64,000 nucleotides of DNA from Flavitalea plasmicola (GTDB lineage: Bacteria > Bacteroidota > Bacteroidia > Chitinophagales > Chitinophagaceae). The stretch covers positions 930,001 to 994,000 of the forward strand of contig NZ_JAUOTO010000001.1 of assembly GCF_030546645.1 (NCBI RefSeq), in the 5' to 3' direction. The position numbers and the translations under genes are program-made. The notes beneath the pieces were generated by a model, which had not been told where the DNA came from, ran no database searches, and saw only the letters and a list, made by a program, of their open reading frames with translations. Of the stretch, positions 18,834-26,514 are shown piece after piece (the first letter of the stretch is position 1; each line of letters opens with the position of its first letter).

Positions 18834-19532
18834 ATGAAGAAAATCGTTACAGGCGCCGATGAAGCCATTCGGGATATAAAAGACGGGGACACCGTCATGC
18901 TGGGCGGATTCGGACTTTGCGGCATACCTGAAAATTGTATTGCGGCCTTGACCAGGAAAGGCGTAAAAGATCTCACTTGTATCTCTAATAATGCCGGGGT
19001 CGACGATTTTGGTCTGGGACTTCTGCTAAAGACCCGGCAGATCAAGAAGATGATCAGCTCCTACGTAGGTGAGAATGAAGAATTCGAAAGACAATTACTA
19101 AGCGGTGAATTGGAGGTCGACCTTGTCCCCCAGGGAACATTGGCTACCCGTATCCAGATGGCGGGCATGGGTATTCCGGCCTTTTTCACCCCGGCCGGCT
19201 ATGGTACGGAAATAGCCCAGGGTAAGGAAGTAAGAGAATTTTCCGGGAAGCCCTACCTGATGGAATTGGCGTTACCTGCCCAGTTCGCTATTGTAAAAGC
19301 CTGGAAAGGGGATCATCTGGGCAATCTGCTCTTCCGCAAAACCACCCGTAATTTTTCTACCTCCATGGCAAAGGCGGGCCAGATCACCATTGCAGAGGTG
19401 GAACAGCTGGTCGAGCCTGGCGCCATTCCTCCGGACGAAGTGCATGTGCCGGGCATTTATGTGCATAGGATCTTTCAAGGCAGTGATTATCAAAAACGTA
19501 TTGAAAAGAGGACGATTCGGCTTAACGCGTAA
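18834..19532 (+). CDS. scoA: 3-oxoacid CoA-transferase subunit A
   Basis: A 232-residue class I CoA-transferase alpha subunit. [23 protein letters not shown] (about 19-41) is the glycine-rich CoA-binding start, followed by [16 protein letters not shown] and [15 protein letters not shown]. It pairs with the B subunit encoded 10 nt downstream. Such pairs move CoA between succinyl-CoA and acetoacetate, allowing use or disposal of ketone bodies and short-chain acids. The family also includes 3-oxoadipate and acetate transferases, so the exact acid is inferred. Confidence 0.92.
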   Translation: MKKIVTGADEAIRDIKDGDTVMLGGFGLCGIPENCIAALTRKGVKDLTCISNNAGVDDFGLGLLLKTRQIKKMISSYVGENEEFERQLLSGELEVDLVPQGTLATRIQMAGMGIPAFFTPAGYGTEIAQGKEVREFSGKPYLMELALPAQFAIVKAWKGDHLGNLLFRKTTRNFSTSMAKAGQITIAEVEQLVEPGAIPPDEVHVPGIYVHRIFQGSDYQKRIEKRTIRLNA

Positions 19533-19542
19533 ACATATTCTC

Positions 19543-20199
19543 ATGGCTTTGGATAAATACGGTATTGCCAGGCGCATTGCGCAGGAATTGAGGGATGGAA
19601 TGTATATCAACCTGGGTATCGGGATACCTACTCTGGTGGCGAATTATATTCCTTCGGATATTTCTGTCATGCTGCAGTCTGAGAATGGCATGTTGGGCAT
19701 AGGGCCTTATCCCACTGACGATGAGGTAGATGCTGACCTGATCAATGCCGGCAAAGAGACTGTAACGGTCCTGCCTGGAGGAGCCTTCTTTGACAGTGCC
19801 GAGAGCTTTGGGATGATCAGGGCCGGCAAAGTGGATCTCACCGTGCTGGGGGCTATGGAAGTCTCTGATGCGGGAGATATCGCCAACTGGAAGATACCTG
19901 GGAAAATGGTAAAGGGAATGGGGGGCGCCATGGACTTGGTCGCTAGCGCCCGCAATATCATCGTGGCCATGCAGCATACAAACCCTAAAGGAGAATCAAA
20001 GTTATTGTCTGCATGTACATTGCCGCTCACAGGCGTAAAGTGTGTTAAAAAGGTCGTCACTGACCTTGCGGTGCTGGATATATCTCCCGGAGGCTTCCGG
20101 CTGCTGGAGCGGGCCCCTGGCGTGTCTGTGGAGGAAATAAAGGCGAAGACAAGGGGAAGGTTGATCATCGAAGGCGAGATCCCCGTGATGAAGCTATAG
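19543..20199 (+). CDS. scoB: 3-oxoacid CoA-transferase subunit B
   Basis: A 218-residue beta subunit. The start at 19543 ([16 protein letters not shown]) matches the family; upstream in-frame codons would overlap scoA. The catalytic glutamate lies in [14 protein letters not shown] at about 45-58. [20 protein letters not shown] and [20 protein letters not shown] follow. It completes the enzyme with scoA. The downstream membrane-protein gene is convergent, 7 bp away. Confidence 0.93.
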   Translation: MALDKYGIARRIAQELRDGMYINLGIGIPTLVANYIPSDISVMLQSENGMLGIGPYPTDDEVDADLINAGKETVTVLPGGAFFDSAESFGMIRAGKVDLTVLGAMEVSDAGDIANWKIPGKMVKGMGGAMDLVASARNIIVAMQHTNPKGESKLLSACTLPLTGVKCVKKVVTDLAVLDISPGGFRLLERAPGVSVEEIKAKTRGRLIIEGEIPVMKL

Positions 20200-20206
20200 A
20201 TATTGT

Positions 20207-20851
20207 CTATTCTGCCGGAATGGAGTCCCGTCCCGGAAGTACCGCGAGGGTATACAGGGAATACCGGATCAGCGCTGCAATGGATAGAAATATCTTATCT
20301 TCTGCATTCGAGCCGCAACAGGGATTGATCAAGTCCAACAACAAAATAATGAGCAGGTGAAACAGCGTGCCGCCGGCGATCCAGAATAAGGATGACCGGA
20401 ATATATCGAGTCCTTTGGAACGAACCAGAGGGGGCAGGCTAAGGAGGATCATTCCGATGACCATGGCATTTTGGATTACCTGCAGGTACAAACCATTGTT
20501 TTCCCATCCTTTTATAGTGAGCCAGGTGAGCAGGGAGGAGAGAAAGGCCACCAGGATGATTGTCAGGTTGTCACGAAGCGATTTTACCAGGATGGGCCTG
20601 AAAAGAAGGGCCAGGAGCGTCAGTTCGATGGGATAGCATACATTGGTTATAATGCTTTGATTATCTTCGTTTAGCATGTGAAAATGCACTGGCAGGTCCC
20701 GGATGAAGTCCACCAGGCAAATAATGAGCATCAGGTGGAGGGGATCTTTGCCAAAGCTTTTTTGGAAAAGCAGGAGCCCAGCCGGCAACAGCGGAAGAAA
20801 GGTGATGGCCATAAAAAGATAGTCAGCAAAGCTATTCCCGGGTTTGAGCAT
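20207..20851 (-). CDS. Multi-spanning membrane protein next to a two-component system (7TM-B)
   Basis: A 214-residue, very hydrophobic protein with about seven predicted membrane helices (for example LFMAITFLPLLPAGLLLF, ELTLLALLFRPILV, LTIILVAFLSSLLTWL, SLFWIAGGTLFHLLIILLLD). I cannot name a family. It resembles two other proteins here (22524-23186 and 26493-27179) in size, helix count and a late FW-x(2-5)-G/T...F/Y pattern in helix 6. It is the last gene of a minus-strand run after a kinase and a regulator (62 nt gap). I infer a sensory or signalling role from this linkage. Confidence 0.75.
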   Translation of the reverse strand: MLKPGNSFADYLFMAITFLPLLPAGLLLFQKSFGKDPLHLMLIICLVDFIRDLPVHFHMLNEDNQSIITNVCYPIELTLLALLFRPILVKSLRDNLTIILVAFLSSLLTWLTIKGWENNGLYLQVIQNAMVIGMILLSLPPLVRSKGLDIFRSSLFWIAGGTLFHLLIILLLDLINPCCGSNAEDKIFLSIAALIRYSLYTLAVLPGRDSIPAE

Positions 20852-20913
20852 AATGCTAGTTTGTGCAAATACCGTCTTTTCAGGAATCTAAGGCTGGGAT
20901 AAGTCGGGAAGGG

Positions 20914-21564
20914 CTAGTCGATCAGGTTATTCTTTACGGCAAAAAATACCAGTCCTGCTGTATTTTTTGCGCCGAAGCGCTCCATCAGCCGATCTTTGAT
21001 AGCCTCTACGGTCCTCGGGCTTACATCGATCTTTTGCGCTATTTCCTGTGCTGTGAATTCCATACAGATATACCGTACAACCTCGCGTTCGCGCTCATTG
21101 AGGGTAATCTCCGTATTGAGGCTGGGTATAACCTTGGTCCGTGTATGGGATTTCTTCAGCAGGATCCGGTTGACAAAATTATTCAGATAATAACCTTTTG
21201 TGGCCACTTCGATGATGGCGCGCTTGATCTCGGAAGGATCAGCGCTTTTCAGCAGGTAGCCATTGGCGCCTATCTCCATCATGTGGCTGACAAAGCGTTC
21301 ATCTTCATACATGGTGAGCGCGATGATATGAATGGAGGGATATTGTTTGGCAATGATCTTGGTGGTTTCTATTCCATCTTTAAGAGGCATCCGGAGGTCC
21401 ATTAATACGACATCGGGTTCCGAAGCGGCCAGGCCATCCAGCAGTTCTTGTCCGTTTTCCGCCTCCTGGACAAATTTGATGGCGTTGTATGGGCGTAAAG
21501 ATAAAATGACACCCTTTCGGAATATCTTGTGGTCATCGGCTATTGCAACTTTAATAACTCCCAT
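20914..21564 (-). CDS. NarL/FixJ-type response regulator (RR-A)
   Basis: A 216-residue two-component transcription factor. The receiver domain (about 1-125) has the acidic pair DD at 10-11, phospho-acceptor Asp56 in VVLMDLRMP, Thr in IIALTMYED and Lys in GYLLKSADP. The LuxR-type HTH (about 150-212) shows LNEREREVVRYICMEFTAQEIAQKIDVS then SPRTVEAIKDRLMERFGAKNTAGLV. It lies 47 nt downstream of the kinase gene at 21612, its likely partner. The target genes are not known. Confidence 0.94.
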   Translation of the reverse strand: MGVIKVAIADDHKIFRKGVILSLRPYNAIKFVQEAENGQELLDGLAASEPDVVLMDLRMPLKDGIETTKIIAKQYPSIHIIALTMYEDERFVSHMMEIGANGYLLKSADPSEIKRAIIEVATKGYYLNNFVNRILLKKSHTRTKVIPSLNTEITLNEREREVVRYICMEFTAQEIAQKIDVSPRTVEAIKDRLMERFGAKNTAGLVFFAVKNNLID

Positions 21565-21611
21565 AGGTTATGCTGGATTTCGGTCTTCTCCTTAAAGATA
21601 ACACATAAATT

Positions 21612-22454
21612 CTATTCCTGCTCACCAAGCTTATCTTCCTCTTCTTTAATCAGTTCTATAGTAACTTTATAATACGTCTGGGACATATCCTTTTCGAAAA
21701 AGATCTTACCATGCAAGACCTTCAGACGGCTTTGTATATTCTTCAGGCCCAGGCCCACATTGCTTTTGTTCAGCTTGTTAAAATCGTTCTGGGTAATGCC
21801 TCTTCCGTCATGATGGAGGCGGATAAAGAACTTTTCTCCACTGGTGTTCTGCGTGAGGTGTATGAAGCTGGCGTTGCTATGCTTGAGAATGTTGTTGACT
21901 AGTTCCTGGATCACCCGGAAAATGATCAGCTCGTTCTCTGCCTGCAGCCTTTCACGGTAGTCGTGGAAGCGCGAACTGGCATTCATGCTGCCCGAACCGC
22001 TGATCTTCTGAAACAGGTCGTTTACGGCGGATTCCAACCCGAAATTCTTAAGGGTAGGGGGCATCAGGCTATGGGATATATTACGTATCAGCTGGATGGT
22101 GTCGTCAATGATCTGTTTGGCATTATAGATACTTTGTAGCTGGGTGGTCTTGTCCAGGTTGACCAGGTTCTCATTGAGGTAGAGTCTTGCTGTGGCAAGC
22201 AGGGGGCCCGCATCATCGTGCAGATCGGCGGCAATGCGCTGGCGTTCCTCTTCCTGCAGGCGGATAGAGGCATTCAGCAGGAGCTTTTGCTGGTCCTGCT
22301 CCATACGTTGCAGGCGCAATTGATAGCGTATCACCTTCCGCTGGTGGAAGATAATAAAAACTATCAGCCCGATGGTGAGCGCAAGCATGCCGATGGTGCC
22401 AAAATAGAGCACCAGAGAAACATTGCTGCCGGGAGTTGCTTGTAAGAGTATCAT
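21612..22454 (-). CDS. HisKA_3 sensor histidine kinase with one membrane helix (HK-A)
   Basis: A 280-residue NarX/DesK-type kinase. One N-terminal membrane helix (about 13-36, VLYFGTIGMLALTIGLIVFIIF) is followed directly by a coiled coil (about 40-70). The phospho-acceptor is His79 in RQRIAADLHDDAG. The HATPase_c domain has ELVNNILKHSNA (N box), HHDGRGI and VGLGLKNIQSRL. There is no periplasmic or PAS sensor domain, so the signal must come through the membrane helix, the coiled coil or a partner. The multi-spanning protein gene 69 nt upstream is the obvious candidate partner. Confidence 0.93.
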   Translation of the reverse strand: MILLQATPGSNVSLVLYFGTIGMLALTIGLIVFIIFHQRKVIRYQLRLQRMEQDQQKLLLNASIRLQEEERQRIAADLHDDAGPLLATARLYLNENLVNLDKTTQLQSIYNAKQIIDDTIQLIRNISHSLMPPTLKNFGLESAVNDLFQKISGSGSMNASSRFHDYRERLQAENELIIFRVIQELVNNILKHSNASFIHLTQNTSGEKFFIRLHHDGRGITQNDFNKLNKSNVGLGLKNIQSRLKVLHGKIFFEKDMSQTYYKVTIELIKEEEDKLGEQE

Positions 22455-22523
22455 TTACTTAGTACATCGTCGCCGGCGTACAGACGGTTATTTTAGGGTT
22501 AAGGTTTCTCATTGGCAAGGGGT

Positions 22524-23186
22524 TTACAAAAAGTCCGGATTATAGGTGTTGATCGAATTTTTGTGATTGTCACTCTTCTTCATAGCAAAAGAGATGCAGA
22601 AAAGGGTATTTTTCAGAATTTCAAATACATTATTAATGATCCAATAGCTTTTATGCTCCTGGCTGGTAAAACCGGCAGCATACAGGAACAAAAACAGAGT
22701 GGACGAAAAGTAAAGAAAGGTGGCGACAACTATCCAGAATTTCTTCGTATTGAAGACATACATGATCTCGGGACTCGTGATCTGACTATATAGAAAGACG
22801 ATGCTATATATGATCATGAGGATGGCCTCCATGGAAGCGGAAAGGGAGTCGAAAGCCTGCGTGTTCCTGTTGTAAAAAGTGAAGGAAACGATGCCATAAA
22901 AGATCAGCGTTCCGACGATCGGGATAAATCGGGTACTCTTATTCTTGAACGAGGCATAAAAAAAGTAAGCAAAAAAAGTGTATTCAGCAATGGTATAACA
23001 AGCCCAGAAGTAGAACAGATTCTTTGCGTCCGTTCTTGCGATAGCCACCCCGACGAGCTCGGCTATGACGGAATATACGCAATACAGAAATATTACCCAT
23101 AGCCCTTCACTTTTGTTCCTTTTGAGGAAACAGAGGAAAAAGACCACGGATAATATTTCAAATATAAATGTTACCTTTTCAAGCAA
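22524..23186 (-). CDS. Seven-helix membrane protein upstream of a histidine kinase (7TM-A)
   Basis: A 220-residue membrane protein with seven clear hydrophobic helices: about 5-22, 29-50, 57-80, 87-105, 119-136, 150-173 and 181-202, with a polar C-terminal tail. No known domain is recognised. It shares with the protein at 26493-27179 a glutamate at the start of helix 5 (SASMEAILMIIYSIV against AVVLESVIIIIPCL) and an FW...FxYxxxxxLF/Y motif in helix 6. It is the first gene of a minus-strand run with HK-A, RR-A and 7TM-B, suggesting it is the signal-input part. Confidence 0.78.
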   Translation of the reverse strand: MLEKVTFIFEILSVVFFLCFLKRNKSEGLWVIFLYCVYSVIAELVGVAIARTDAKNLFYFWACYTIAEYTFFAYFFYASFKNKSTRFIPIVGTLIFYGIVSFTFYNRNTQAFDSLSASMEAILMIIYSIVFLYSQITSPEIMYVFNTKKFWIVVATFLYFSSTLFLFLYAAGFTSQEHKSYWIINNVFEILKNTLFCISFAMKKSDNHKNSINTYNPDFL

Positions 23187-23245
23187 TGCCTTTATTTTTT
23201 ATCAAATATAACAGGCATTGTTCTATAATCCAAGCTATTATCTAA

Positions 23246-23623
23246 TTAAAAGGGCCACCATGAAGGCATAATAGTAGTAGTGGTGGGACCGGGAAGAGCC
23301 CGGTCAGCAACCAAAGCGTCCTGAACGGAGAGGTTGCCGGAAGGGTCAACAACTGTTTTTTTCTTGATATCGTTGCCTTCAGCGTCAACTGCGATGTAAA
23401 CCAACGTTTTCTGACGATTTTCATTCAGGGCGCTGTAGAAACGCAGGCCGACGGCGCCAGGTTGGGCCAGGAGCTGATCGATGATGTCACGGCCGATCAG
23501 GTAGGATTTTACATCAGTAGGGTTAGACTCGGCGTAAGCATTGACAAAGTCAGCGGCCTGCTGCGGAGTGATCTCTTCACCGACAGATGCCACTGTCCTG
23601 GTAAGTAACTCTTTTTGCTGCAT
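23246..23623 (-). CDS. Small hypothetical protein
   Basis: A 125-residue soluble protein of unknown function. The start at 23623 (MQQKELLTRTVASVG) is chosen; a start 24 codons upstream adds an unrelated hydrophobic stretch. The middle reads PGAVGLRFYSALNENRQKTLVYIAVDAEGNDI, a strand-rich pattern I associate with uncharacterised Bacteroidota proteins, and the C-terminus ends PSWWPF. It has no signal peptide or membrane helix. It lies 59 nt upstream of 7TM-A on the same strand, so it could be co-expressed with the signalling genes. Confidence 0.7.
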   Translation of the reverse strand: MQQKELLTRTVASVGEEITPQQAADFVNAYAESNPTDVKSYLIGRDIIDQLLAQPGAVGLRFYSALNENRQKTLVYIAVDAEGNDIKKKTVVDPSGNLSVQDALVADRALPGPTTTTIMPSWWPF

Positions 23624-23760
23624 AAAGTAAGTTTTTAGAGGTTTGAAAATGTTAGTTTGTGCAACTAAATAACCCCTAAAAAAAAAGATGGACAACGGCC
23701 AAAATTTATGTTAAAATGCTTTAAATTGCCTGTAATTCAAGTCAGTACTGGGTTTGCGGG

Positions 23761-23838
23761 GATTTTACGAGGGACTTTACTAGGTCAAAATAGAGTAGTT
23801 TCACGCGGGGAAAATAGTATTTTTACTATCGTAAAATC
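23761..23838. repeat. Inverted-repeat element in the 23.7-24.4 kb intergenic region
   Basis: GATTTTACGA (23761-23770) and its exact reverse complement TCGTAAAATC (23829-23838) bound a 78-bp segment. A second small palindrome, ATAGT...ACTAT, lies inside near 23813-23829. No gene overlaps it. It could fold as an RNA or cruciform. The remaining sequence between 23696 and 23960 holds no credible gene. Confidence 0.55.
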
Positions 23839-23963
23839 AGCGAAACGGGATCGTGGAAATACGAGAAATCCAGGATATTCACAATGAGAGAAATAATGTG
23901 GATAAGTGTGAAGAACACAGGATAATGGGAATATGTGAAATTTTATTCCTGTTTTATCGTTTT

Positions 23964-24159
23964 ATTGGTCGGCCCTCCGGCCAATTCCAGGTAAAAAGCA
24001 GTACTTTTCTAAGGAGGAGTGAGGCGAGTCTTTAAGAAAAAGAGAGAAGTTGACTGATATTGGATTTTAAATGGCTTTCAGGGATATTGAAATCTTTTAC
24101 TTGGACGGTATTGGACGTTGGATGGTTTTGCGATATTGATCCTTAATCAATCAACTTCT
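23964..24159. repeat. Intergenic paired element, copy 1 (hairpin plus 115-bp module)
   Basis: The element begins with a GC-rich hairpin, ATTGGTCGG / CCGGCCAAT (23964-23985). After a spacer comes a module of about 115 bp (24045-24159) bounded by AGAAGTTGACTGA and TCAATCAACTTCT, an inverted repeat. It holds TATTGGATTTT, GATATTGAAA and TTGGACGG blocks. A diverged copy lies at 27810-27972. Both precede close paralogous response regulator genes. Similarity continues weakly to about 24250. Confidence 0.75.
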
Positions 24160-24364
24160 ACAACAAAAATAACATATAAGGTTCTGGCGTACAATAGCAG
24201 AACTGCCCATTTTAATATATTCGGAAATTACTTTTCAGTTCGTAGAAACGCGATGGATCCAATTCGGATTTTCCTTGTCCTATGATGTCGGAGAATGTTT
24301 ATAGAAATCTGATTATCAACGAAAAATTTTGACCTATACCTATTAACTCTACAAACCTGCCGGT

Positions 24365-25024
24365 ATGACTGCTGAACTAGTAATCAAAGTATCGATCGCG
24401 GACGATCATAAGATTTTCCGTGACGGTATTAAAATGGCTTTGAAGAATAAGGAGTATCTAAGAATTCTATGGGAGGCTGAAGATGGTAAGGACCTGGTGC
24501 ATAAGATGCAGATAAAGCGACCGGACGTACTATTAATGGATATCCGGATGCCAGAGGTCGATGGGATCAATGCTATTGGGCTTTTACGGAAAGAATATGA
24601 GGATGTCAAGATCATTGTGCTGACCATGTATGACGACCAGGAGATGATCTCCAAGATGATGGAAATGGGGGCTAATGCCTACCTGACCAAGACCACAGAT
24701 CCGGATGAGATCTACCAGGCTATCCTCACCTGTATGAACGATGATTTCTATTTCAATGACCTGGTCAATAAAGCCGTGCTCTCCAAATTGCAGACCAAAC
24801 GGCAGGTGAGGCAATTTTATCCCAGCCCCATCAAATTCTCCGAAAAGGAGATCCGGATACTCAAATTACTGGCGGAAGACAAGACTACCGAAGAGATCTC
24901 CAAAGAAGTATTCCTCAGTACCCGCACTATCGAAACGATCCGCCAGAACATGAAGACGAAGATTGGCGCCAAGACGATTGCCGGTCTGATCATGTATGCG
25001 ATGAGAAATAAGCTTATAGATTGA
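24365..25024 (+). CDS. NarL/FixJ-type response regulator, orphan (RR-C)
   Basis: A 219-residue regulator: receiver domain with DD at 13-14, phospho-acceptor Asp59 in VLLMDIRMP, Thr in IIVLTMYDD and Lys in AYLTKTTDP. The LuxR-type HTH is at about 153-215 (FSEKEIRILKLLAEDKTTEE, STRTIETIRQNMKTKIGAKT). No kinase gene is on its strand nearby. It ends 4 bp from the end of the convergent regulator RR-B. It is most similar to RR-D at 28262: both read ISKxMExGANxYLTK and then IYQAIxTC. It is preceded by the paired intergenic element. Confidence 0.93.
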   Translation: MTAELVIKVSIADDHKIFRDGIKMALKNKEYLRILWEAEDGKDLVHKMQIKRPDVLLMDIRMPEVDGINAIGLLRKEYEDVKIIVLTMYDDQEMISKMMEMGANAYLTKTTDPDEIYQAILTCMNDDFYFNDLVNKAVLSKLQTKRQVRQFYPSPIKFSEKEIRILKLLAEDKTTEEISKEVFLSTRTIETIRQNMKTKIGAKTIAGLIMYAMRNKLID

Positions 25025-25028
25025 ACTG

Positions 25029-25700
25029 CTAATATTCCAGGGTGACCACTCCGCTTTTGATCGCATAGATCGCCAGGCCGACACGGCTTTTTACATTCAG
25101 CTTGATAAACAGGGCATCCCGGTAGTTGTCTATCGTTCTCGGGCTGATCTTCATCATAATGGCAATTTCCTTATAAGTCATGTCCGTACTTGCCAGCTTC
25201 AGGAAGGTAAGCTCGTTCTCGCTTAACGATAATCTATCAGCCTGGTTGTTATTCGATTTATCTTTCTTGAACAAATTCACCAGCTTGCCCGCGGAGTTAT
25301 ATGAATAGAAGTAGCCGGAAGCCATTACGGACTGAATGGCCATGTTCAATTCGCCCGGATGGATATCCTTTTTCAGAAATCCCCTGGCGCCGGCCTGCAG
25401 TAACCGCAATAATGTTATTTCGGAATCATACATGGTAAGGACTAATACGTAGATGCCGGGGTAATTCATCCTCAGGTGCCTTGCCGTTTCATAGCCATCC
25501 ATCTCGGGCATATTGAGGTCGAGGATGACCAGGTCTGGCAGGTCATCGGGCTGGATCTTTTCCAGTAATTCCTTTCCATGTGCAGCGAGCAGGATGACCT
25601 TGCAGTTGTCGAACCTGTCAATGACGGTGGCCAGGGCGTCACGGAGAAGGACGTGGTCGTCGACCATTGCAATCTTAACAGGTTTTTTAAGAGGCGTCAT
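25029..25700 (-). CDS. NarL/FixJ-type response regulator (RR-B)
   Basis: A 223-residue regulator. Receiver: DD at 14-15, phospho-acceptor Asp61 in LVILDLNMPEMDG, Thr in VLVLTMYDS and Lys in GFLKKDIHP. LuxR-type HTH at about 157-218 (LSENELTFLKLASTDMTYKE, SPRTIDNYRDALFIKLNVKS). The DNA-recognition part differs clearly from RR-A, RR-C and RR-D, so it should bind other sites. It lies 31 nt downstream of HK-B, its likely partner. Confidence 0.94.
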   Translation of the reverse strand: MTPLKKPVKIAMVDDHVLLRDALATVIDRFDNCKVILLAAHGKELLEKIQPDDLPDLVILDLNMPEMDGYETARHLRMNYPGIYVLVLTMYDSEITLLRLLQAGARGFLKKDIHPGELNMAIQSVMASGYFYSYNSAGKLVNLFKKDKSNNNQADRLSLSENELTFLKLASTDMTYKEIAIMMKISPRTIDNYRDALFIKLNVKSRVGLAIYAIKSGVVTLEY

Positions 25701-25731
25701 ATTTTTTCATTTGGCGTCGTCCGCCTAACAT

Positions 25732-26514
25732 TTAATAGGGGACGACAAGGGTTATCACGGTCCCGGTATTGAGGACGCTTTCCACTTCGAAGCTGGCATC
25801 TATCATTTTTGCCCTTTTCCTCATATTGCTCAGTCCCGAGGTGTTTGTGTTGTTTTCTTTTGATGCTGTATTGAAGCCCCGCCCATTATCACGGATGGCC
25901 ATGGTCAGGCTGTTATTTTCATAGGTAAGGGAGATGCGCAGGCTGCTGGCACCTGAGTGCCGGATAACATTATTGATGGCCTCCTGCAATATGCGCAGGA
26001 TGAATATTTCTTTCTGCTCGTCCAGGAACTGATAGTCCCCTTTCAGTTCATAGATCACTTCCGGTGCGGCGAGCTTTTGCAGCTGTATGATCAACTGCTC
26101 CATGGCTGTGGTAAGCCCTCCGTTGCGGATGATCTCCGAGCTGAGGCTTCGCGACAGATCGCGCAATTCATCCAGCGCCCTGGTTAACAGGTCCACTGCA
26201 TCGTAGATCCGCAGGGCTGCGGGCGTTCCTTCCTTTATTTCCAGCGTATTCAGCTGGAGCTTGGCGAGAGAAATGAATTGTCCAATGTTGTCGTGGATCT
26301 CACGGGAGATGTATTGAAAAGTATCTTCCTGGATCTCCAGTTGTGTTTTTAACAACTCTTTGTCATAATTGGCTTTGATGCCGACGAGCTTTGTGTTAAA
26401 CAGATTTTGTTTTTTTTGATACAGCAGCAGGATCACGGCGATAAACCCGATCAGGATAATGATCAGTAATGTGCAAATAATAACAATGGATATTACAACT
26501 TCCTTATCCTGCAT
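25732..26514 (-). CDS. HisKA_3 sensor histidine kinase with one membrane helix (HK-B)
   Basis: A 260-residue kinase built like HK-A: one N-terminal membrane helix (about 6-32), a short coiled coil (about 35-68), phospho-acceptor His74 in FQYISREIHDNIGQF, then HATPase_c with EAINNVIRHSGA, IRDNGRGFN and GLSNMRKRAKM. No separate sensor domain. Its first 22 nt overlap the end of the membrane-protein gene 7TM-C, which indicates translational coupling and suggests the two products work together. RR-B follows by 31 nt. Confidence 0.93.
   Translation of the reverse strand: MQDKEVVISIVIICTLLIIILIGFIAVILLLYQKKQNLFNTKLVGIKANYDKELLKTQLEIQEDTFQYISREIHDNIGQFISLAKLQLNTLEIKEGTPAALRIYDAVDLLTRALDELRDLSRSLSSEIIRNGGLTTAMEQLIIQLQKLAAPEVIYELKGDYQFLDEQKEIFILRILQEAINNVIRHSGASSLRISLTYENNSLTMAIRDNGRGFNTASKENNTNTSGLSNMRKRAKMIDASFEVESVLNTGTVITLVVPY

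Noticed and set aside
23853-24035. A 60-codon frame in the 669-bp intergenic region
   Set aside because: It overlaps the GC-rich hairpin of the paired element, has poor composition and no promoter.
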